Source of the DNA: Steinernema hermaphroditum
Lineage: Eukaryota; Nematoda; Chromadorea; Rhabditida; Steinernematidae
Length of the DNA stretch: 64,000 bases
Assembly: GCA_030435675.1 (NCBI GenBank)
Contig: CM059621.1
Coordinates: 11,036,001-11,100,000 of the forward strand
Direction: 5' to 3'
Position 1 is the stretch's first letter, and every line of letters begins with the position of its first letter. Position numbers and translations under genes: made by a program. Shown piece after piece: positions 12,221-23,171 of this stretch. A model generated the notes under the pieces. That model had not been told where the DNA came from, ran no database searches, and saw only the letters and a list, made by a program, of their open reading frames with translations.

Positions 12221-13440
12221 ATGAACCGTCTTAGCATTAACAACCGTCGCGGACGTTCCTTGAATCGCAGATCCCGGAACCGCCGCCGCTCCCAGATGCG
12301 CGCCGCGAAGGCCGAGACTTTTGGCAGCGAAGTCCAAGATCCATTCAGCTTCGAAGAACTCTCTAATGTGCTTCCGGCGGTCGGTCAAATCGCTGAGTCT
12401 GTCGGTCCTCAGCCGGTGCTCCTGGCCATCGAAGAAGCACCGAAGCTCGTTTTCCAATGTCAGCTAGCTCATGGAAGTCCGACAGGCTTCGTCGAGGGCG
12501 TGAACAACATCGGAGAACTCTACAGTGCCATCGCCAGCTGTTTCCCCGAGATTGACGCTGAAGACATTCTTTTCTGCACGCTCAACTCGCACGTCATTAA
12601 CATGGACAACCTCGTGAGCTCCAACCTGCCCGTTGACAAGTTCATCTTCGCTCACGTCAAGGGCCAGAAGAAGGAGGTCCGCATGACCAAGACTCAATCG
12701 TAAGTGAACGCACCTCTCTTTCTCCTATTTATTCATTTCAGGCAACTTGGACTGACGATCACGGACAATGGCAGAGGGAAGTCGTTCATCAAGCGCATCC
12801 GCGAGGGTTCTGTTGGAGCAACGGCGCAACCGGCCCTCGAGGTCGGCGACCACGTTATTGCCATTAACGGCATCTCCATGGAGGGGAAACGCCATTTTGA
12901 GGTAGCCCGTGTGCTCCGCTCTGTGCCCGTCGGCGAGGAGTTCATCATACGTCTCATCAGTCCTCTCAAGTCGGGCTTCAATTTCATCGCACCCCGTTCT
13001 GGTCGAGGTGCCTCTGCGCGTCCGACGAATTCCGGCGCTCTCGGCTCCGGTACCCAGACACTGCGCTTCAAGGCTAATGGAGCTGCTGTGCTTCAGGTAA
13101 GTTATCCTCTTCTTTACGTTTATCCGCTAACTACGGTTCACTTCAGGAGGCGCCTTCGAACGAGATAGTGGATCTCATTAACGCCGTCTTGGACCGCTAC
13201 CTCGGCCTCAACGACGATGACCTCGCGTTGACAGTGTGGGAGATCGGTGCCACCTGCAGCGACCTTTTGGATATGGAGGAGCGAATCAGCGCATCGCCCA
13301 TTGGCGTTATCGGATTCCCTGAAGAACTCGTGTTCGACATGTGGGGCATCGTGCAGGATTACAAGAAGAAGGTGAATGCCGCGAAGATCGTCGAACTCCC
13401 CGGTTCTTCCGAGTTTGCTGACGACGAACACAGCTTCTAG
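12221..13440 (+). CDS. GIPC: GIPC family PDZ adaptor protein
   Basis: Exons are 12221-12699, 12742-13096 and 13147-13440. The N-terminal part has the GIPC homology 1 segment (LVFQCQLAHGSPTG, INNIGELY-like, EDILFCTLNSHVINMDNL). A central PDZ domain follows (QLGLTITDNGRGKSFIKRI, LEVGDHVIAINGISM, GRRHFEVARVL-like). The C-terminal GIPC homology 2 helix region contains DLINAVLDRYLGL, LALTVWEIG and FPEELVFDMWG. GIPC proteins link transmembrane cargo through the PDZ domain to myosin VI for endocytic transport in the cytosol. Length (about 375 residues) is near the usual. The poly(A) signal is 15 bases past the stop. The thioesterase start codon is only 128 bases away on the same strand, an operon-like spacing. 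Confidence 0.95.
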
Positions 13441-13454
13441 GCATGCTGTGATTG

Positions 13455-13460
13455 AATAAA
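13455..13460 (+). terminator. Poly(A) signal of GIPC
   Basis: AATAAA lies 15 bases downstream of the GIPC stop codon. Confidence 0.75.
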
Positions 13461-13567
13461 GTTTCTCTGATATTGCGTTCTTGTCGCATAAAGCAAAGGT
13501 GACCACCGAACAACACTTTCTGTAGTCTTTCCTCTTACACCGTGTGTGGCCGACGACCGCAGCCGCG

Positions 13568-14632
13568 ATGAGCGTCGCTTTGGAAGATGGCAGATTCGTC
13601 GGCAAATGTTTTGCGAATCTCTTTGGTCTTGAGAAGGTATCAAGAAACGCGGTGAGGAATCATGGACCCCATCTGGGTGGCATCTCCAAGACCACTCGGC
13701 TCTTCGGAGGCCAGACCGCGGCACAGTTTCAGTTGGCCTTCCGCCATCTCTTCCCTCGCCGCGTCGTCCACAGTCTTCGGGTGGCCTACGTTGCCCCAGG
13801 TTCGATCCGAAGGATTCCTTCTTTAATGACCCTTCTGTTCAGGAACCCTGAGTGACCCGATTGACTACTTGTTTGAGCCTCTGAAAGGGACGAGCTTCGT
13901 GCTAGGAACCGCCGCTCAGAAGGGAAGAACAGTAGCCACCGCCAAACTTCGGGTATAGGTCAGCTGAAGCCGTTAGCTATTCCTCTTCTAGTGCGGTCCG
14001 CCGAGTGACCTCCTCGATCAGTCGCCGTACTTCATGCCCTCTCTTCGGAATCCGCTTTCCTATGGATCTGTCCGAGATAGGGCTGTGTTCCTAGAGGACC
14101 AATCAGCCACGAACATCCTCCAGAACCTCATTCGGGACTCCTCGATCTTTGAGATTCGTCCCATCGACTTCCAGCTGATGTACAGCCACGACGTGCGGAG
14201 ACCGCGTCTTTTCTGGATCAGCTTGAGTCCCCTTTGCAAAGGTGAATCTGATGCATTCCCTAACGAGTTACCACTCATCAAGCTCTAAAATGTGCAAGGG
14301 ACGGACCTACCGTAGTCGTGCTGCTCTCCGACTGCATGGTCGTCCACACGGCACGTCTCCACTTCGAGCACCTCGGGAGACACAATGAGGTCCGAGGGGC
14401 CGCCTCGCTAAACCACACCATCTGGTTCCATGCTTTCGAAGGGATCGATGTGAGTTCCTCCGTTTAGGATGGTGCCAAGAACGTGATTTAGCCCCACGGA
14501 TGGTTCCTCTACGAGACGAGATGTAGCCGAATCTCCAACACGAGCGTTCTGGTCGAGGGCCGGATCTACGAAGAGAAGGGGAGGTGCGTCTGCACGATCC
14601 TCCAAGAAGTTTACATCAATTCGAAAATTTGA
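13568..14632 (+). CDS. ACOT8: Acyl-CoA thioesterase, ACOT8/TesB type
   Basis: ATG at 13568. Five introns are needed: after FGLEK; after VAPG; after ATAKLR; one whose acceptor is at 14315 within CCGTAG; and one ending near 14502. The joined double-hotdog frame shows RLFGGQTAAQ, HSLRVAYVAPG, IRPIDFQLM, ASLNHTIWFHA, GWFLYETRCSRISN and LVEGRIYEEKGR. These match peroxisomal acyl-CoA thioesterase 8 / bacterial TesB, which hydrolyses medium to long acyl-CoA. A naive acceptor at 14298 would hit a stop. The one at TACCGTAG restores VVLLSDCMVVHTARLHF. The extreme C-terminus (INSKI) is not a strong SKL, so peroxisomal import by PTS1 is doubtful. Downstream lies a damaged partial copy. Confidence 0.88.
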
Positions 14633-14653
14633 CTTCAATGCCATGGATTGGAA

Positions 14654-14659
14654 AATAAA
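14654..14659 (+). terminator. Poly(A) signal of the thioesterase
   Basis: AATAAA lies 22 bases after the stop codon. Confidence 0.65.
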
Positions 14660-14879
14660 AGTTTTTATAGTTTGAACCATAGGAATGCACTGAAGCCCGA
14701 AGAGAAAAGCTAATTTGTCTAGGTAGAGAGCACGCCTTGGCAAGATTAACTCTGAGGGAGTTCACCAGCTCCCCAAGCTGTCAGCCCTCCGCTACACTCA
14801 TCGTATCAGAGATAGCACCCGCGTGGCGGCAATCTCTGCAGTCGCGGGACTGTCAACGGAGTGGCAGCGTCCGCTCTGA

Positions 14880-15210
14880 TCGCTCCCCGAGATGGCGCTC
14901 GCCGCCGTTGAAGACCACAACTCCGTCTTCAAGGATCCACCGCGAGGATCCACTACAAGCAGTTCGGCCGTTCTTCCGAATTCGGAAGTGGCGCTTCCCT
15001 GAACCACACCGTTTGGTTCCAGTCAACCGACGACATCGATGTAAGACGCTTCTCCAGAGCTCCCTTAAACCGTCGCCTTTCAACCCGACGGTTGGTTCCT
15101 CTACGAGTCCTCCTGCACTCGAATCTCGGACACACGTTCCCTCATCGAGGCGTGGGTCTTCGACGAAACCAGAAGATGCCTCCTCAGCTCCATCCAGGAA
15201 GCGTATTGTA
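14880..15210 (+). pseudogene. Truncated, damaged second copy of the acyl-CoA thioesterase 3' end
   Basis: The segment encodes RIHYKQFGRSSEF..GASLNHTVWFQSTDDID and, in a separate block, PDGWFLYESSCTRISDTRS..AWVFDETRRC. It aligns with the last two exons of the intact gene just upstream. The intron between the two blocks has lost its acceptor: where the intact copy has tttag before the coding restart, this copy has ttcaa (15079-15083). The N-terminal half is absent or unrecognisable, and upstream frames contain stops. It is a tandem duplicate undergoing decay unless a non-AG acceptor is used. Confidence 0.7.
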
Positions 15211-15617
15211 GATTAGGCCCCTGGGAAAATTAGAATCTCTTTTATTCGAATTATTAGTCTCTTTCGGATGTGACTGGCAATGGTTACCGTAAACTCTCAA
15301 GAACAGTAATAACAATAATACTTTGCGTGTTAGTGGGGTGGCAAAATAATCGCAAAACGCTAATAAATATGGCACGAAAAAGTGGCGCGTCGGAATATTC
15401 TGAAGAAAGGGACCTATCAGAGCTACAGTACTACGAAATACACGGGGTGGAGAGGCTATTTACAAGAAGGTTATTAGGAGTGACTGAGTGACCCGTAGAT
15501 GGAGAAGAAGGAGAGGAAGAGGACAGAGAATGATAGGAAAGGAGGATAGAGGAAAACAACCAGCTGGAGAAAGGTAATGCCCGTATTGGAATGAGGAAAT
15601 GGTACGGTAGCCCGAGG
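15211..15617. other. Intergenic region between thioesterase copy and RasGAP 3' end
   Basis: No gene recognised. Two TACNGTA heptamers lie at 15285-15291 and 15603-15609, the latter probably in the RasGAP 3' UTR. Confidence 0.35.
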
Positions 15618-18600
15618 TCAGATGGGCACCGTCTTCTGCAAGCGCGACTTGATGAGAAGGTAGTTGTCGTCCTGACCGATCGGGTTCTCTCGTGTTCCCT
15701 GGCCGTTTCGCACCTGAAGGCGTCGGATGAGCACCGGTCTGGGCAGAGGGATACGGTACCTGGTTGATGAACTTGGTGAGGGTCGCCCTATGGGACTTCT
15801 CGATCATGAGCGTCGAGTGGAGTGTCTCCTGGATCGTGTTGTATAGGCGCTCCTTGGTGGCGACGTCGATGTTTTCAGAATTCTAGAGGCATTGGTGAGG
15901 GGGATTACGGTAGGCGGACGCTCACCTCTCCCTCGTCGCCGCAGTTTACCGCTCCGCCGGCGGAGCCGAGGAGTTCGACGGGGAGTTCGGCGACGCCCGG
16001 TGGCAGCGCGGCGGTGCCGTCTAGGGCGTTCTTCCAGTGCTTCAGGGTCTCGGCATGCTCGAAGAGAGTCATGTGGATGGTCTCCAGCTCGTGCTCCGTG
16101 TCAATATCGAACCATTCGCTGAGCTCGCTGGGCCTCTTCATGAGCCGGAGATGGCGCCGCTGCTGGCTCTGGATGAGGGCGATCCAGTCGTTCATCTCGA
16201 GACTTGTCGTCGCCTGGAAGTGCACCTCGGCGGTGGGGGTGACAACGCGGAAGGCGTTCTTCGACTCAGCCAGCTCCGTCACCGCCGTGATCTCCGCCAG
16301 TGAGAAACGTCCCTTTGGCTCGTGTTCTCCCGAAGGTTCTGCAACGAAGAAGCCACTTAGCCCTGGCTCTGTAGGGCCACGTACCTTTGATCTTCTGCCA
16401 GCTGAGTTCCGATTCAGTGAGCACCACGTGGCGCTTCTTCTGATGGATCAGGTTCTTCAGGCAGCGCTTCTTGTCCGCTCGCGTCCGGCGCTCGACCATC
16501 TGCCTACAAAGGAAGCATTAGGTCTGGCGTGGAGAGGATACCATACCCATCCTTGAGGACGGAGATGCTCTCGGTAGAGGCGGAGCTCTCGGAGGAGGCC
16601 GAGGCGAGCGAGATCTGGTCGAGGAACTTGGCCATCGCTTGCTGGTGCTCCTCGTCGGTGAAATGGGTGAGCACGGGGGCCAGCCACTGCTCCTTCACGG
16701 TGAGCTCCTTCTGGCTGACAACGCAGTTGGAGAGGCGCTGCAGGATCTTGGAGAGGAGGACCAGCGTGCGCAGGACGTCGCCCTCGGGCTGCTCTCGGCG
16801 AAGGCCGAAGAGTTTCGGATTGAGGATGGCGGCGGCGAAGAAGCGCATGATGATGAAGGAGCTCAGGGCGAGGCGTTGGATGTCTGAGCGGTGGGGGAAG
16901 AACTCGCCGACGACCTCGCGAAGATCCGAGAAGATCTCCTTGAGGGGCTGGGGACAGCGGTTGTTCGAGTTGACGACGCGGCTGAAGGCGCACTCGCCGT
17001 AGAAGACCAGGTTCTGCTGAAACGGGTTCCGGGTTAGGAATGTTTGCCCGTCACGGCTTGTCTTTGGAACCCCTCACTTTCTGGGAACCACCCTCGATCA
17101 TTTTCGCCCTCTCCCTCCTGTGAACCGCGGCGCCGATCAATCACTTTGCGGCGAACGGCGCCACCGGAAGTGCATCGATCGGCACGCGGGTGCACTGAGC
17201 ACCTACCGTATTCTGTTCGAGGGAGTCCCCTGGTTTCAGCTTGCACGGATCGATTTCGCAGCACTTGCGTTCGTTGTAAATCTACAATCCGCAACCTTAG
17301 ACACTTCCGTTCGGGACCGCGACACTTACCATGTCGATCAGGGGTTTAAGGGAGATCTTGAGGTACTGGTGTCCGATGAACTTCATCAGTTCGTACATGA
17401 TTTTCGAGGCCATCGACTGATTTCGGAACAGCGTGTTCACGTCTCTGAATGGGCTACCGTAATCGGGAACGTGGTTAGGATGCACTCACTGGCAAGTGGC
17501 CATGTATTGTGAGCAGAGGACGCGGAAGAAGGGACGGATGAGGTTTGCCTGGACGAAGATCTTCATGAGGGGCTTGGCGATGCTCTCCAGGTCGGTAGGG
17601 AGCACCTGGAGGACGGAGGCGAGCGAGGCGGAGAACGGCTCGAAACTGAGCGAGTTGAGGAGGTTCCGGTGGAGGCCACTGTAGCGCTCGAGGGGGAGCA
17701 CGTGGTCGGCCGTGTACCAAACGCGGAACTTGAGGTCGCCGAGGGTCGTCGGCGTCGAGGGCGACATTGTGACGTCGAGATCGGCGTCCGAGGACGATTG
17801 CGAGTCGTTGAGGGAGCGAGGCTTCAAGTGGTACCTGCAGATCAGCGGATGACGGGGATGAATGAATGCGCGAAAAAGAGCGACGACGTAGTAAACCGCA
17901 AAAACTCGCGCGATCAGTGTTTACGCGTGCGCAGCCCTAACGGAGCGCCGCAGGGGAACGAGTCGCGGAGAAGAAGAAGTCGAAAGGACATCGTGCGGGC
18001 GGCCGCGATCGGTGTAAAGCGGCGGCGGGGCCTTCGGTGATTTGCAACTGGCGCCCGGGGACTTCCGGCGACCAATCAGCAGATTTCCGCGGAAAAACGG
18101 AGCTGTTTGTTGTGGCGCACCGGAAACACGCGGAGCCACATAAATAAGCTCTTGCAGGCGCCGGAAGGAGGTCGAGGAAGTGGCGGGGGGTACCGGTTCC
18201 GCTGATCCCCGAAAACGAAACCGAGCGATCAAGGTCCGAGCAGAACCCCATAGTCCAATTAACGGATCTTACATTTTGAGGGGGCGATGGGCAGGAGGCC
18301 CAGAATGGAGGAGGGGAAGTGATAGCGCAAAGTTCCCGACTGGTCCCTTCAGCCCAAAACAAGAAGACGACGTCAGATCGACCACGATCTTCGAGAGAAA
18401 TTGAGCGATCAAGGCGAACGGCGCGTTATTTTCGGAGCTCAGAAGGGGTTTTGCGGAATCGACGACGTTCCTTCGGCGGAGCGGGGTAGAGACACACACC
18501 GCTGCGTAAATTTACGACTTCAGAAAATGTCCCTCCACAGGAGGAAGTAAAAACCGAACCGCGCCTACCGTAGGCCGAAGCAGCTTGAAAGCGATTTACG

Positions 18601-21600
18601 CGAGGGAACCGGCTAAATGGACCGTGGTTCCGAGGGCGGGCGTCCACAGGGCGCCAAGAGGAGGGCGCGGAATCCAGACGGAGCGGCGGAATCACGCTCG
18701 ATTAGGCGATGCGGCGATCAAAAAGTGAACTCTGCATACCAAATGGAGCGGCAGAGGCGTGCATCTGAGGAACGCCCACCCATGGAAACGCAAACCATTT
18801 GCCGGTGATACTCAGAACGGCCGCGATAATAAGTTTAATATCAGAGTAATCCAATACACCCCTCGGCAGACGCATCGTCAATCAGGAATGCGCAAGACAC
18901 CGGGAATCGGATCCCTCCTCCTCCTGCTGCTGGCCCTCGCCTCTCCTCGGAACGACCATTGTTCTGGGGTTAGGTGTGGACAGTTCGCGGAGAAAAAGCG
19001 CAATAAAGCGCGCCACTCCGCTCGCCGCGATGTACATTCGCGACTTTTATGAAAACATTTATTGCTTTACAATTCACAAAAGGACCCTGAGGGGGCGCCC
19101 TCCGCCCGTTTCCGGTCCGGGAGAGGCTGCAAAACACGTCGTTCGCTCTAAAAATACTGGCGGCGCGCAAAGTGGTATAATTAGAGCGTCGCGGCGAAAC
19201 CTAAAATAGACCCCCGGGCTCCAGGAACGTCTTGGGGGGAGTCGATCGCGACCAATTAGACGTCGGAAGATTAATGTGCGCCTCTGGATGAGCGGAAGTG
19301 GGCTCCCCACAAGTTGGACACGGCCTGTTGCCGTCTGAGCGCTCGTGACCGGAATCACAAGGAGAGCAGAGATCTCGACGATAAAATCAGTTTTACAACT
19401 TTACGAAAACAATCTCTGGACGCCTTAATGACCGAACATAAAAAAAGACTTGTTAACACCTAACAACTGCTGCGCACAATCCTACTGTAAGCAGATGTGG
19501 ATCAGATTCGAGAGAGCGGTCCACGAAAGAGGGTCTTTAAAATAGGAACCAATGCGATCTTTGGGAGTCTCGAAGCCAAAGGATCATGAATAATTGAAGA
19601 AAACGTTGTGGAGACACCACCCACGTCGCGACACTTCTGGGGGTATCCACGCGACTCTCAATTACCCGGATCCGAAGCCTCGGAGGGGGCGTCGGAGAGG
19701 CGCCGCCCTTATACTACGTCGACGAAATCGCGCGGCGAATTATGAATGAAAAGCGCAAAGAACGCCGCGTGGACAATGGTAACAGCTGCGCAAAGAAGCA
19801 ATTCGCGCCAGCTGCATGCCTCCGGGGAATGGACAGCGGTCAGAGCCGTGGGGCAGAACCTCCCACGCGAATTCGGAGACGAGGCGGAGGAGGACGGTTG
19901 TTTGGAGAGGAGTCGAGTGCACGTGTAAAGCGCGAAACGAGGACGTACCACTGAGGACCCGAGGGATTCCCGCGCGGCTGCATCGAAGTGTGGTCGAGGG
20001 GGATGCGGATCTGGCCGTGGAAGAAACTGTTGAGGCCGCCGAGGACGTCGTGCCACAGGGAGAGGCGCAACTCGGGCTCGTAGAATCCGCCGTCGAACGG
20101 TATCGAGGTGGAGGCCGACGAGGAAAGCCCTCCGCTAGTGTCGGAACTCTGAAACGGGACATGTTGAGAGGTTTAACGACAAGTAAGATAAGGCTGACTT
20201 TCCCTCGCTTTCCTTCCCTCAACGTTGATCAAAATGGACAGAAAGACAATTTGATCTGGCGTCCCTATATTAAGAATGCCCTCATCTCACTGTAAAAGTG
20301 AGGAAGTGTTCGTGCTGCGTCGGAATAAATTGACCGAACATTTATGATCGGGGTAAACAAACGGGAGTCAAATGTCCACCCTCGCGACGCCCCCTCCGTC
20401 GGTGTTTGCAGCCCGACGGTCTTCGCGCCTACGTCTTTTCGCTGATTTTGAGCCGAAAAGGTCGGTGGAGGACTCCTTTGTTCGGCGCGTGCGTCACCCT
20501 GGGGCGTTTTGCATAAATTTGAATGGTGGAAGAGATTTATTGGCGAAAACAGCAAAGTCCACAGGGGACCTCCACTTACCCGATGGCGTTGGCGAGGCGG
20601 TTCGCAGGAGCACTCCAAGTAGACGGGATCGCTTGAGCGGGCGGGCCCGATCTTGAGCTTCTTCGTCTCGTACTTTCCTCCGCAGCAGCCCTGGACACTC
20701 ACGTAGAGGTAGAGGTCCACGTGGTCGTTGCGGCTGAGGCCCGCGTAGTCGACAACACTGAAACAAGGTGATCTTGAAGCCGGCTACAGTACACCTCTGC
20801 CGTGGAAGGGAACTCTCATATCCTTTGGAGATGGTAAAAATAAAATGCTTTGACATTTAGTTGAAATGTTACATGAAATCAGGCGAGACGTGTACCCATG
20901 AAAAGGAAACATTTAGCGCCCCTTGTTGGGCCTGCGATGACGCAGAAGAACCGTGCCTCCAATTGGATGCAATTGCAAATTCGAAGCGTTGGGGGAACGG
21001 AGGAGTGTATAGGAAGTTGCGAAGGAACGGAAGTCCGGAAATGGATTCCATTAATTAGCGGGCTCAATCAGGACTTCTCTAATTGCTTCGTCCCTTCGGG
21101 GTCACTCTAATCACATCAGTTCTCCTACTTTATCCACCGTAGTGCAAACAAAGCCCCTCGATCCCAGTCCGGAATCTAATTTTTCACGAAGGAAACAGTT
21201 AAGTGGGATTATGAGTCTTCTGAGAACAAAAAGGAAAGCGACAATCCCTTTGTGACGTCTGCTCACAAACAATTCGACGTAGAGAAGCGATTAAGAAGCG
21301 TCGATCCGCCCTAATCAGACGGTCCTACAACGCCTTCGTCGTCTCTTTGTGAAGTGTGTACAAACAGCGAACGGCAAACACGCCCACAGGTGACAAGAGG
21401 CGACCGGATGCTCACCAGTTCCTCGTTCCCTCTCCGAGGGGTGTGTGGGAGGTACCCTTTGGATGCTATTCACCGAGAAGATGGCATTTAGGTCATCATT
21501 TGTGGTAATTTAGTGCCGATGAGGGGTGTTCCGAGAATGCCGAATTAGGGATATCCGTTTCAGAACGTCGAAAAGGCCAATCAGAGTCGTTTCCTCAACA

Positions 21601-23171
21601 ATCGAGAAAGTGCATCAAGCGTCCAAAAGCCAATTTCGAGATTGCGAGCGGCGTAGGCGGAAAGGGCGTTTTTGTCATTTGATCTGCAAGTCCAAAACAC
21701 GGAGCGATCGGGGTCTGTGCACGGCTAATAGGACGTCCCGTTTGTGTACCAACGCCTCCTCCCGGAGCGATAATTAAGTGGAGGGGGCACTCGCCTGTGG
21801 GTTCCCACGGAAAAACAAATATTTTTCGGAGTAAAAAGAGTGCTCGGAAGAGAGATTATAGCAGAGAACACGCTTATTCAATGAGAGGGAATAAGTCATG
21901 GCGCCTATTTTAGGAATGTCTGCGGGAACGTCTACACGCCTCCATAAGAGGAATTCAATTTGGAATACGTATTTCCTTCTATGTTATGGAATATGGTCAG
22001 ACGAATAATGACAGTAATTGAGAAAATGACTAAAATTAGATCACAATTGAAGTAGATCACTTGAAAATAAATGCACTAGTCTTTGTTTTTAGAAGTGCGC
22101 GAAAGCGGAAGAGTCTGACAACTGGCAATGGCAAACCAAAACAGAAAGTGATCTCAGAGCACGCCTACACCTCCTATACACAAGTTGAACTTTGTTTTCA
22201 CACTTAGAAACTATTAAATCCTTCTAGGCACTAACGACCGTAATAAACAAAAGGACAAAGAAGACCAGAAGCTAATTTTATATCTTAAAAGCTTCTTAAC
22301 GCCTACCCTCTTTCAATTCCATACGCACGAAACACAGATTTTGTAATACAGAGCTAGAAATCAAGGTTGCACGTTTCGAGAATCTGGAACTTCTCGAAGT
22401 TCGAATTTTGTGGGATTTCCCAGCGTCTCCTTCCAGTACCCCAATAGCAGGATCTATAAAAAGTGGCGAATTTGCAGAGCCCACAAGGAATCCATAGAAA
22501 ACTCCTCCGTCGCTCTGACGCACTTCGAGAGCTACGAAAAGAAATGTGCACTTTCGTTCGCCTACAGGCGGAGGCAGCGCGGAATCGAGAGATAAAGGCG
22601 ATTAGGGGAGTGCAACACCCTCGCCCTGTTTTGGGGAATTATGCATGACTTATGTTTTGACGAATTATGCATGGCGCCCACCTGACTTCGATGTGGCCCA
22701 TTTCCTGGTCGTAGCGGACGTCGAGACAAATCTGGCCCTGAACGTCGTTATGTCGGGAGATGCGTTTCAGGGGTACGGTCATCTCCTTGCCGGCGTTCCG
22801 CACGATCTCGCGCTTCTTAACCGAGACGCGGCCGATGCTCCGTGGGGAGCGGCCGTTGGTCGACTCACAGACGACGAGGTGCATCGTGGAGAAGTTCGTG
22901 GCTATCTCGTGAACCAGCTCATCGGCAATCACGCAACTGAAGGGGCTTAGGGTGGCTCCGGCGAGGGGACTCACTTGGAGGTTTTCGGCGCCGAGGTCGA
23001 CTGATACACGTCGTGGTTGTCGAGTTTGACAAGCACGGAGACGCTCCGATTGGCGTCGTTGGAGGAGGAGGGGAGGTTCCGCACCTGGACGAGGGAGACG
23101 CGAAGCTGCTCTACGAGCCGAAGGTCGCCTTCGAGCACCTGGCGCCCCGCGCGGACTTCGCGAAGACTCAT
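15618..23171 (-). CDS. RASA3: RasGAP of the GAP1 family (RASA2/RASA3-like)
   Basis: ATG at 23171 is the first in-frame ATG after an upstream stop. Exons encode two C2 domains (LRVSLVQVRNLPSS..., then VVDYAGLSRNDHVDLYLYVSVQG). The RasGAP domain follows: the arginine-finger block LFRNQSMASKIMYELMKFIG with YLKISLKPLID, CCEIDPCKL, and the FLRFFxPA-type motif MRFFAAAILNPKLFGL. Then come a PH-like domain (KKRHVVLTESELSWQKIK ... SLEMNDWIALIQSQQ) and a helical tail ending KTVPI. These proteins stimulate Ras/Rap GTP hydrolysis at the membrane. Two introns of about 2 kb (about 22.66-20.76 kb and 19.95-17.83 kb) interrupt the C2 region. Several short introns carry TACNGTA (15752, 15906, 17204, 17455). 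RASA2 versus RASA3 cannot be decided. Confidence 0.92.
17833..19949 (-). other. Long intron of the RasGAP gene
   Basis: About 2.1 kb between the exon ending NPSGPQW and the exon starting YHLKPRS. Open frames here are scattered and do not continue the protein. TACNGTA heptamers are at 18566-18572 and 19483-19489. I see no other gene or RNA. Confidence 0.6.
20757..22660 (-). other. Long intron of the RasGAP gene between the C2 blocks
   Basis: About 1.9 kb, AT-richer than its surroundings. No conserved protein segment is seen in any frame. A TACNGTA heptamer is at 20785-20791, near the acceptor. Confidence 0.6.

Noticed and set aside
15822..16556. 244-codon frame antisense to the RasGAP PH region
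   Set aside because: Mirror of a real coding exon on the other strand; it ignores the splice sites there.
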